A DNA stretch of 8,690 nt from Rhizobium sp. LCM 4573. Its GTDB lineage: Bacteria > Pseudomonadota > Alphaproteobacteria > Rhizobiales > Rhizobiaceae. Positions 1 to 6,024 of this stretch are shown here, piece by piece. Position 1 is the first letter of the stretch, and the number at the start of each line of letters is the position of its first letter. The stretch lies in NCBI RefSeq assembly GCF_001854865.1, contig NZ_MDDW01000003.1, positions 179,144-187,833 on the forward strand. The letters are read 5' to 3'. The notes under the pieces were generated by a model, which was not told the DNA's origin, made no database searches, and was given only the letters and a program-made list of their open reading frames with translations. A program made the translations under genes and the position numbers.

Positions 1-354
1 CACCAACGAGACGACATGCGGGATGAAAACCGCAGTCTCGTAGAAGCCGGCCATCCTCGACCGCGTACGATGGAAGATCAAAGCTGCGATGACCAATGCC
101 ATGGGAATGGTCAGCAGAAGCACGCCGAAAGCAATGATCGTGGTGTTGACCAGTGCGTCGAGAAACAGATGATCGCCCGTCAGCTCGCGAAAATTGGCGA
201 GCCCAATGAACGGCTTGTTCTTGGACAAAATATCCCATTTGAAAAGGCTGAGCCTCAGCGTATCGGCGATCGGGTAGAGCCGCACATAGGCGAAGATCGC
301 CAGCGTCGGCAGGATTGCGAGGATCGCAAAGATAAATCTTTTGCGCTTCAGCAT
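1..354 (-). CDS. ABC sugar transporter permease, MalF/UgpA type (5' part, runs off the left edge)
   Basis: This is the N-terminal 118 residues of an inner-membrane permease of a carbohydrate ABC importer; the reading frame is open to base 1. Visible features are a basic start (MLKRKRF), a first membrane segment at about residues 7-29, a periplasmic stretch containing GLANFRE (51-57), typical of MalF/UgpA-type permeases, a second membrane segment at about 71-95, and the beginning of a third at about 107. The EAA loop that contacts the ATPase would lie outside the window. The ATG at 354 is the first in-frame start, since the upstream ATGs soon hit stops, but no strong ribosome site precedes it. 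It follows the binding-protein gene by 120 bases in the same direction, the usual order for these importers, so it should form the channel for the sugar that protein captures. The second permease and the ATPase are presumably further left. The substrate is not readable from this fragment. Confidence 0.88.
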   Translation of the reverse strand, partial: MLKRKRFIFAILAILPTLAIFAYVRLYPIADTLRLSLFKWDILSKNKPFIGLANFRELTGDHLFLDALVNTTIIAFGVLLLTIPMALVIAALIFHRTRSRMAGFYETAVFIPHVVSLV

Positions 355-416
355 TACACCATGGCCTATAGACAGGAGGGTTCGGCCATAAAACGGGTCG
401 GACCCTGATCCTCGGG

Positions 417-447
417 AAAACGCCCGGAACGGATGATGCCCCGGGCG
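417..447 (-). terminator. Hairpin with T run between binding-protein and permease genes
   Basis: Read on the minus strand, CGCCCGG and CCGGGCG form a 7-bp GC-rich stem around a 13-base loop, followed directly by TTTT. It starts 28 bases after the binding-protein stop. A leaky terminator or 3'-end stabiliser at this place is common in sugar ABC operons, where the binding protein is needed in excess over the membrane parts (as known for malE-malF). The T run is short, so partial rather than full termination is likely. The role is inferred from structure and position only. Confidence 0.55.
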
Positions 448-474
448 GATGCGATTGGCGAGGGTGATGGCGAC

Positions 475-1776
475 TTACTTCGCCAGCAGCCCTTCGCGAT
501 CGAGGATGGTGTTCACTTCGTCACTCGCCTTTTTCAGGAAGGCATCGATCTTGGCGTCGTCGGCCGCCATCGAGGCATCCCCGAAGGCGATCACGAGCTG
601 GGCCGCAACACGGGTAAGGATCTCCTCGATCGGGCCGATCGACGGCAATGTGAAGAACTCATAGCCCTGCGGATAATCGACGAAGGCGGCAAAGGCCGGC
701 TGCTTGGCCGTAACGCTTGAATAATCGACGCCCGAGCGATTGGGCAGCCAGCCAACATTCTCCAGTAGCCAGACCAGGTTTTCTGGCGAATTGGCCGCCT
801 GGGCGAACTCCCAGCCGATATCAGCATCGTCGCCGGCGACATAAAGATTGGTCGGCAGCGCAATCGAGCCCTTCGGCAGCGGCGCGGTGGCGTATTTCAG
901 ATCGGGCGCCTTCTTGGCGATATCGCCGATTACCCAGGATTCGCGTATGAACATGGCGGTCTGGCCACGCTCGAACGCATCGGCGTCGGCAGGCATTTCC
1001 GGCGTGACGGTCTTCAGCGTGTAGATGTTTTCGAGATACTGTTTCAGCGCCTTGCGGCCGGCCTCATTGGCAAAATCGGGCTTCCATTTTCCATCACCGG
1101 CCGGCACCAGGATCGCCCCGCCATATTGGTGCATGTTGATCCAGAACTTTTCAGCTATGCCCTGGCCACCACCGGAAAGGCGCAGGCTCCAGCCTGAAAC
1201 CGTTGCCTTGCCGGAGCCGTCACGCTGAGTCAGTTCCTCGGCATATTTGGAATAATCCTCCATGGTCTTCGGCGGCTCGGTAAGGCCTGCCGCCTTGAAC
1301 ATGTCGGTATTGTAATAGAGAGAACCCTGGCCGCGGAAGAGCGGCACGCCATAGACGGTGCCCTCGTAACTGGCCGTTTCGCTGAAGAATTTGTCGAAGT
1401 TCTTCGGGTCCGTGACGAAGGTCGCGACATCATCCGGGGCTTCAGGCAGAAGGCCGTTTTCGAGATAGCGAGTGGCGGTCGAGCCGGAAAGCTCGATGAC
1501 GGTGACCCCTTCCTGACCACCTGTAAGGCCGAGCGCGACGCGTTTTTCATGCTCGCGCAGCGCAATTGCCTCGACCTTGACTTCGAGGTCCGGATAACTG
1601 GTCTTCAGGCTTTGGGCGACATGTTCGTAGAAAGGCGCCATTTCGGGATAGCCGCTCCAGACGGTCAGCGTTTCCGCCGAAGCCGAAGAGAAGCCGGAAA
1701 GCATAATCGCGCCGAATGCCGTGCTCAGAAGCAGCGCGCGGGTGGAAACCCTGTTTTTCACGGATACGTTTTTCAT
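475..1776 (-). CDS. Periplasmic sugar-binding protein of an ABC importer (family 1 solute-binding protein)
   Basis: This 433-residue protein should capture the sugar in the periplasm and hand it to the permease encoded next. Residues 1-34 form a classical Sec signal peptide: basic start (KNRVSTR), hydrophobic core, and an ASA cleavage site before E35. The mature part has the bacterial family 1 pattern: TVWSGY at 38-43, then YGVP (142-145), LYYNTDMFKAAGL (153-165) and the following PPKTMEDY, with FERGQTAMF at 268-276 as the late alpha/beta segment. Length is normal for the family. The frame stays open a further 115 codons upstream, but that stretch crosses the operator and lacks sense as protein; the ATG at 1776 has GAGGGA 8 bases upstream and gives the signal peptide. 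It lies 97 bases after the ceramidase-fold gene and has its own operator and -35. Given the nagA/nagB-like genes, the ligand is probably an amino sugar or a short N-acylated oligosaccharide, but that is inferred. Confidence 0.93.
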   Translation of the reverse strand: MKNVSVKNRVSTRALLLSTAFGAIMLSGFSSASAETLTVWSGYPEMAPFYEHVAQSLKTSYPDLEVKVEAIALREHEKRVALGLTGGQEGVTVIELSGSTATRYLENGLLPEAPDDVATFVTDPKNFDKFFSETASYEGTVYGVPLFRGQGSLYYNTDMFKAAGLTEPPKTMEDYSKYAEELTQRDGSGKATVSGWSLRLSGGGQGIAEKFWINMHQYGGAILVPAGDGKWKPDFANEAGRKALKQYLENIYTLKTVTPEMPADADAFERGQTAMFIRESWVIGDIAKKAPDLKYATAPLPKGSIALPTNLYVAGDDADIGWEFAQAANSPENLVWLLENVGWLPNRSGVDYSSVTAKQPAFAAFVDYPQGYEFFTLPSIGPIEEILTRVAAQLVIAFGDASMAADDAKIDAFLKKASDEVNTILDREGLLAK

Positions 1777-1811
1777 GGCCCTGTTCCCTCTTGTTATTGA
1801 TAAAAAGCTCT

Positions 1812-1834
1812 CATGCAACCGGTTGCGTGTCAAG
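1812..1834 (-). promoter_or_regulatory. LacI-family operator and -35 box before the binding-protein gene
   Basis: The 18 bases at 1812-1829, CATGCAACCGGTTGCGTG, form a palindrome with a single unpaired position (T1814/G1827) around a perfect 12-bp core GCAACCGGTTGC, the classical form of a LacI/GalR-family operator. On the minus strand TTGACA (1833-1828) directly precedes it, so a bound repressor would sit in the promoter spacer. A convincing -10 is not visible; 17-bp spacing would give GAGCTT. Across 23 bases it matches the site at 5917-5939 with one change. It lies 36 bases upstream of the binding-protein start, so the transporter genes should have their own regulated promoter as well as any readthrough from the catabolic operon. 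Confidence 0.85.
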
Positions 1835-1873
1835 CATCGGATCAGTCCCGCACGCCATTCGAGGCCTGCCGCT

Positions 1874-3133
1874 TCACCCCTCCTTCGTCGCCGTTCCCAG
1901 TGCGATGGCGCAGTCGGCAAGGGCTTCGGCCGCGCCAGGCGCGAAGCTCGCGGCGATGCCGTAATAGCGGTGCGCCTCGTCGATTTCGTAGCCGCCATGG
2001 GTAAACTCGCCGACGGGCGGGATATAGCCCGGATTGTCGTCGGCAAAGCCGATGACGAAGGCAGGCTTTTGGGAGTCGAACGCGGCGCGTATCGACAAAG
2101 CCGTTTCGGCAAAAATCTCACCCGGCAGAGCCACGATGTGCACGCCCCCCCAGTCGAGCACGGTCACCCGCACGGCAAGCGGATCAGGTTCGACGGGAGC
2201 GATATCGCGTGCCCACTCGGCCCAACAGTTCAACAGGTTCTTCCGCGCGGGTTCGGCGGTCAGAGCCTCCTCTCGCCAACGTCTCTCGAGGATTTCCGGA
2301 GCATCCGTCTCACGACGCTGGAAGCTCAGCATGACGGTCCTGTTTCGTGCACTGACGGTTTCCGGGACGAGAGTCTCCGAGGCGGCGAGGGCTGCTTCGG
2401 CAATCTTGCGGCCGATCCGCTCGGCGACCTCATAGGTCCGGTCCTCATTGGCGGAGAGCGTGATGGACGCATGCGCCGAATGGCCGGTATTGGCGTCGCC
2501 GACGCAGCCGGTCATGAAAAGGGCTAGCGCGCCGGGATGAGCCTCCTCCAGTGCCTGGCGCACGAAATGCGGATAATCCGCCGTCCATAGCAGGTTGTCG
2601 GCCGCGAGCACCACCGGATGGCAGGCATAGGCCGTCACGAGGGCGATCATTGTCCCATCCTCGCCACGAATTCGCAGCAGTGGCAGGGAAGCGTCCACCG
2701 GTCCGCCGGGATGGCGCCGGTTGCGCGCTATCCCCGGGTCGCTCCCCTGCCCCACGGCAATCCTTGCCGGCTGGCGGGCCGCGGCAGCCTTGTCGATCGC
2801 CGCCACACAGGCATCTTCCAGCCGCTGCAGATAGGCTGGATCGGCGGCGATGCTGAGCCTGCCCGCCATGGAAACCGGTCCGCCATGATTGTGGAGTGCC
2901 GCGACTATCACGTTTCCGGCAGGCAGTGTGCAGCGCCCGCGAATGCGGGCGCTCATTGCGGCATCGACACCGATGACGTCGGCGACGACGACGGCCGTAT
3001 CTCCGACCACCACCGCCCGGGCCGTCAGCCCGTCATGGGCACCTTTTGCAGGAAGGCTGCGGGCCGCAAAGCCGGACATCAAGAGCCCCGGCGGCGGCGT
3101 GATATCAACGACAGCGGCCCCTGCTCCGATCAT
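1874..3133 (-). CDS. Cytoplasmic neutral/alkaline ceramidase-fold hydrolase (Ceramidase_alk N-terminal domain, PF04734-like), substrate unknown
   Basis: This 419-residue protein starts straight into the domain (GAAVVDITPPPGLLMSGF, residues 5-22) and has no signal peptide, unlike secreted true ceramidases. Motifs that match the family's zinc site are ALHNHGGP (79-86, His81/His83), CHP (171-173), PGE (337-339) and GFADDNPGYIP (362-372, Tyr370). The GCVGDANTG stretch (209-217) lies where true ceramidases have a serine nucleophile followed by P-N; here Asn215 appears to replace the serine, as in many non-ceramidase members. It is therefore probably a zinc amidohydrolase or esterase on a small molecule, not a ceramidase. 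The start ATG (3133-3131) overlaps the nagA stop as ATGA, with GAGAAGG upstream; a start 10 codons earlier (3163) is possible but less likely. Its place directly after nagA suggests removal of an acyl or ester group from an amino sugar, which is inference. Confidence 0.85.
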   Translation of the reverse strand: MIGAGAAVVDITPPPGLLMSGFAARSLPAKGAHDGLTARAVVVGDTAVVVADVIGVDAAMSARIRGRCTLPAGNVIVAALHNHGGPVSMAGRLSIAADPAYLQRLEDACVAAIDKAAAARQPARIAVGQGSDPGIARNRRHPGGPVDASLPLLRIRGEDGTMIALVTAYACHPVVLAADNLLWTADYPHFVRQALEEAHPGALALFMTGCVGDANTGHSAHASITLSANEDRTYEVAERIGRKIAEAALAASETLVPETVSARNRTVMLSFQRRETDAPEILERRWREEALTAEPARKNLLNCWAEWARDIAPVEPDPLAVRVTVLDWGGVHIVALPGEIFAETALSIRAAFDSQKPAFVIGFADDNPGYIPPVGEFTHGGYEIDEAHRYYGIAASFAPGAAEALADCAIALGTATKEG

Positions 3134-4272
3134 GCGCAGAACGCCTTCTCGCCATGGATCCAAGCTTCACGGACCGTGATCTCGCGGTCGCCTGGCGACC
3201 AGTCAAAACGTAAGAGATCGGCACGCGCACCGACTTCCATGCGTCCGCGGCCGCCGACGAAACGGCCGGGATTTTTCGTTGCCAGCATAAGCGCATCGGC
3301 CAACTGAATACCGGCCATCTCGGCGGCAATCGCCACATTGGCGGAAAGCGGCAGACCGGCGCCTGCCAGATAACGCGTGCCGGCTATGCTGATGCGCCTC
3401 TCCGGCGAAACTTCGACGCGGCCACCGACCGGCTGATCATAAAGGCCGGGCGGCATGCCGGCAAGCGCCACCATGTCGGAAACGAGGATCGCCCGTTCCA
3501 TACCCTTAGCGCGTAGCATGGCCTTGAACGTATCCGATGGCAGGTGCCAGCCGTCGGCGATGAAACTCGCCGTCAACCGGTCGTCGGCAAGCTGCGCCCA
3601 GATGAAATTCGGATGACGCGGCAACATGGCCGCCGCACCGTTGCCGAGATGCGTGGAGAGCACCGCACCGGCTTCCGCCGCCGCATGAATCTGCTCGGGT
3701 GTTGCCGCCGTATGGCCAAGCGCTACATGCACGCCACGCCCGGCCAAAGCCCGGATGTAATCGATGCTGCCCTCATGTTCCGGTGCGACAGTCACCATTG
3801 AAACGAGATCACCGGAGACCTTCTGCCAACCGTCAAACTCCGCAATCGAGGGTGGCCGGACATGCCGCAACGGATGTGCGCCGCGCGGGCCGTCTCTGTC
3901 GGAGATCGACGGACCTTCGATGTGTATGCCCGGCACCATTTCAGCGATCAGCTGGTGCCCGGCACGGGTTTTTGCGATCGCTTCCAGCGCCTGGAGGATT
4001 GCTTCCTCTGACGCGGTGATGATGGTCGGCAGCCAGGTGGTCACGCCGACGCTCAAGAGCTCCTCGCAGAGCGAGAGGACAACATTCGGCGTCACCCCGC
4101 CGCTGTTCAGATCGAAGCCCCGGAAACCATTGACCTGCAGATCGATCAAACCTGCCGAGAGGTAGTGAGAACCGGCATTCTCGGCCGGGCGGATAGCGGC
4201 AATTTTTCCATCGGCGATATCGATTGCAATCCCTTTGCCGGTGCGCGGATCGATGCCGTCGACTGTCCTCAT
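3130..4272 (-). CDS. nagA: N-acetylglucosamine-6-phosphate deacetylase-like amidohydrolase
   Basis: NagA removes acetate from N-acetylglucosamine-6-phosphate in the cytoplasm, giving glucosamine-6-phosphate for NagB. The 380 residues show the amidohydrolase barrel with the NagA-type single-metal site: LIDLQVNG (42-49) replaces the HxH of other amidohydrolases, HIEGP (117-121, Glu119) and His133 follow, then ALGHTAAT (184-191, His187), STHLGNGAAAM (206-216, His208), ADGWH (239-243, His243) and LVSDM with the catalytic Asp266. All main ligands and the catalytic Asp are present. The second metal-His motif is HLGNGAAAML, not the classical HLFNAM/HLYNAM, followed by a PNFIWAQLADD segment, so it belongs to a divergent NagA branch. 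ATG shares one base with the SIS gene stop (TGATG) and has GAGGGC upstream; its own stop overlaps the next gene. Function as a 6-phospho N-acyl-hexosamine deacylase is likely; the exact sugar is less certain. Confidence 0.88.
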   Translation of the reverse strand: MRTVDGIDPRTGKGIAIDIADGKIAAIRPAENAGSHYLSAGLIDLQVNGFRGFDLNSGGVTPNVVLSLCEELLSVGVTTWLPTIITASEEAILQALEAIAKTRAGHQLIAEMVPGIHIEGPSISDRDGPRGAHPLRHVRPPSIAEFDGWQKVSGDLVSMVTVAPEHEGSIDYIRALAGRGVHVALGHTAATPEQIHAAAEAGAVLSTHLGNGAAAMLPRHPNFIWAQLADDRLTASFIADGWHLPSDTFKAMLRAKGMERAILVSDMVALAGMPPGLYDQPVGGRVEVSPERRISIAGTRYLAGAGLPLSANVAIAAEMAGIQLADALMLATKNPGRFVGGRGRMEVGARADLLRFDWSPGDREITVREAWIHGEKAFCA

Positions 4273-5051
4273 CAGAGTGCCCTCACCCGGCCCTGAAAAT
4301 CGGCGATGAAGCGACTGTTCGCCTCGTCACCGCCTGGCGCGTTGCCGCTGCGCCAGACCGGCGGCTCGATACCGTGCTCGATGAGCCTGGCGACCGTGCG
4401 GATGACAAGGCAGTTCAACGTGAAAGCGTTGGCGAAGGTCGAGATCGCCGCGATATTTTCCCCCATACCCGGCACGGCGACCACTGCATCGCCAACCGGC
4501 ACTTTGGTGTCGATGGCGATATCGACGATATCGTGCAGATTCTGCTTCGTTGGGTGGCGCGCTGGATGATCGGGCGACGTGTTCGAGGCGTGCTGACGAG
4601 AACTGATGCCAATCAGGAATGCACCGCACCGCCGCGCCTCCAGCGCCGCATCGATCAGTGCGGCGTTGATGCCATAGGCATTCACCAGGATGAGCAGGTC
4701 GGTTTCGCCAAGCCGCTGGTTGGCGATCACAACCTTGCCGTAACCAGGCGTGCGTTCGATCGCCATGGAGCGCAACGCGCCGTTGGAAAGCAACGTCCCT
4801 TCGTCAAGAATGGCGCTGACATGCATCAATCCGCCGGCGCGGAAGAAGACTTCCTGTGCGGCAAGGTTGGAATGACCGCCCGGGCCGTAGATATGCACCA
4901 GCCGGTCGGCGGCGATCTGATCGGCGAGCTTCGAGGCAGCCCGTTCAAGCGCGTCCTTTTCCTCCTCCAGAACCCGACGCATGAGAGCCTGGGTGGAGGC
5001 AAGATACCCTTCACAGAGCGCATCCGCATCGATGACGGTTTTCTCAGGCAT
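4272..5051 (-). CDS. SIS-domain sugar-phosphate-binding protein (UPF0309-like)
   Basis: This 259-residue protein has one SIS domain, the fold that binds phosphosugars in isomerases and regulators. The helical N-terminus (1-48) leads into LVHIYGPGGHSNLAAQEVFFRAGG (51-74; key residues G56, G58, G59, H60, S61, E67), which matches the pattern of the UPF0309 family. A second stretch, TDLLILVNAYGINAALIDAA (117-136), and FLIGISS (145-151) form the rest of the Rossmann-like sheet; the usual SG.S/T loop is NAYG here. Its biochemical role is not established to my knowledge. In this operon it could isomerise or bind the amino-sugar phosphate between uptake and NagA/NagB, but that is inference. The start ATG lies inside the end of nagB (8-base overlap), and its stop shares a base with the nagA start, so translation should be coupled at both ends. 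Confidence 0.82.
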   Translation of the reverse strand: MPEKTVIDADALCEGYLASTQALMRRVLEEEKDALERAASKLADQIAADRLVHIYGPGGHSNLAAQEVFFRAGGLMHVSAILDEGTLLSNGALRSMAIERTPGYGKVVIANQRLGETDLLILVNAYGINAALIDAALEARRCGAFLIGISSRQHASNTSPDHPARHPTKQNLHDIVDIAIDTKVPVGDAVVAVPGMGENIAAISTFANAFTLNCLVIRTVARLIEHGIEPPVWRSGNAPGGDEANSRFIADFQGRVRAL

Positions 5052-5832
5052 CTGGGTCGGAATCCTTGTCTATATAGAGGGTGCAGGCAGTATGCGTGCG
5101 TAGAATGCTCGCCGGACAATCGGTCCTCAGCGGACCGTAAAGAGTTTCGTGAATTGCATCACGTTTGACGGCACCCGGCACCACACAGAACAAGCGGTCG
5201 GCTCGAAGCAGTCGCGGCACCGTCAGCGTGATTGCCTCATGAGGCACGGCCGCGAGATCCGGAAAGCACTTGTCATCCACCTGCTGCTGGCGGCAGGTTT
5301 CATCAAGTTCGACGATCTTGACATCCAACGGATCGTCGAAATCCGCCACGGGCGGATCGTTGAACGCGATATGACCATTAACCCCGATGCCGAGGCAGAC
5401 GAAATCGATCGGCGCCTCATTCAGAAGATCGGAATAATGCCGGATTTCCGCAACCGGGTCCGGCTCCGGTGTAATGCGGTGGACAGCAGCAAAGGCCAGT
5501 TTGGAAAAGACATGCTCATCCAGCCAATTGCCGAAGCGGGCCGACGAGGATGGAGAGAGACCGATATATTCGTCCATATGGAAGGCTGTGACCCGGGTCC
5601 AGTCTATGCCTGGTGCGGAGCAAAGTGCTGCAAGCATGTCAGCCTGACTGGGAGCAGCTGCGAATACCATGCGCACATTGGATTTTGTTGATAGGCGTTC
5701 AACAACTGCCGCTGCAATGTCCATCGCCGCCGCCGCGCCCATTTCGGCTCGCGTCGCATAACTCTCGACCGAAAGTCGATCGGAGATGCGCCGGGTTTGC
5801 GGCGAAGGACGAAGGGGGGGTGTTAAATTCAA
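5044..5832 (-). CDS. nagB: Glucosamine-6-phosphate deaminase-like protein
   Basis: NagB converts glucosamine-6-phosphate to fructose-6-phosphate and ammonia in the cytoplasm. The 262 residues show TAFHMDEYIGL (82-92; Asp87 matches the enolising Asp72 of E. coli NagB) and GIGVNGHIAFNDP (148-160; His154 matches the ring-opening His143). Two points differ from E. coli: Asp141 is replaced by Asn152, which is common in other NagB branches, and Glu148 by Asp159. The phosphate loop normally reading LPTGGTP is FAAAPSQADML (57-67), marking a divergent subfamily. Start is TTG at 5832, since a stop lies six codons upstream and no ATG/GTG/TTG occurs before Met31; GGAGGT sits 4 bases ahead of it. It is the first gene of the operon, downstream of a LacI-type operator. 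A deaminase/isomerase for an amino-sugar phosphate is likely; an altered substrate or a related lactonase-like activity cannot be excluded. Confidence 0.85.
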   Translation of the reverse strand: MNLTPPLRPSPQTRRISDRLSVESYATRAEMGAAAAMDIAAAVVERLSTKSNVRMVFAAAPSQADMLAALCSAPGIDWTRVTAFHMDEYIGLSPSSSARFGNWLDEHVFSKLAFAAVHRITPEPDPVAEIRHYSDLLNEAPIDFVCLGIGVNGHIAFNDPPVADFDDPLDVKIVELDETCRQQQVDDKCFPDLAAVPHEAITLTVPRLLRADRLFCVVPGAVKRDAIHETLYGPLRTDCPASILRTHTACTLYIDKDSDPDA

Positions 5833-5842
5833 TATAACCTCC
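5830..5842 (-). promoter_or_regulatory. Ribosome site and TTG start of the deaminase gene
   Basis: On the minus strand GGAGGT (5842-5837) is followed after TATA by TTG (5832-5830). An in-frame TGA at 5850-5848 excludes any longer form except from a non-standard CTG, and the next normal start codon is Met31, which would remove the first strand of the fold. The strong Shine-Dalgarno sequence therefore fixes the rare TTG start. Confidence 0.7.
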
Positions 5843-5916
5843 AGCGGTCACATCCGGGAGCAACCGGTCCATCGCGCCTGCTGCGACGTTCCCTTCCCCG
5901 ATTAGCAAAAGAGTTC

Positions 5917-5939
5917 CATGCAACCGGTTGCATGTCAAG
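5917..5939 (-). promoter_or_regulatory. LacI-family operator and -35 box in the divergent nagB/repressor gap
   Basis: Bases 5917-5934 are a perfect 18-bp palindrome, CATGCAACCGGTTGCATG, with the CG-centred GCAANCGNTTGC core known for LacI/GalR operators. On the minus strand TTGACA (5938-5933) overlaps its edge by two bases, so the operator fills the spacer of the promoter driving nagB. A 17-bp spacing would put a weak -10 (AACTCT) at 5915-5910. The operator lies 84 bases from the nagB start and 90 from the repressor start, so it could also serve autoregulation. The plus-strand promoter for the repressor is not clear; TTGATG (5977-5982) with 17 bases to ATAAGC is a weak possibility. Confidence 0.9.
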
Positions 5940-6024
5940 TCGAGCAATGGCAGTCTCCCGCTCGAATTGATGAAGCTGCGGAATTCGTGATAAGCGGGTC
6001 CAATAGGGCGAGTTTCCAGAAACC

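Noticed and set aside
16..408. 130-codon plus-strand open frame at the left edge
   Set aside because: It is antisense to the permease fragment, which has membrane segments and a MalF-like GLANF motif.
1777..2121. N-terminal extension of the binding protein (open frame to 2121)
   Set aside because: It would overlap the ceramidase-fold gene, cross the operator, and hide the signal peptide; the composition is arginine/proline-rich like an off-frame translation.
1721..2527. 268-codon plus-strand open frame
   Set aside because: It is antisense to the ceramidase-fold gene and crosses the operator; no recognisable domain, typical of GC-rich shadow frames.
4224..5168. 314-codon plus-strand open frame
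   Set aside because: It lies fully opposite the SIS gene and the ends of its neighbours, which have clear family motifs; the product has none.
5905..5916. A good -10 box downstream of the operator/-35 pairs
   Set aside because: At 16-18 bp spacing neither site shows a sequence close to TATAAT or the rhizobial CTATAT, so only the -35 is claimed.
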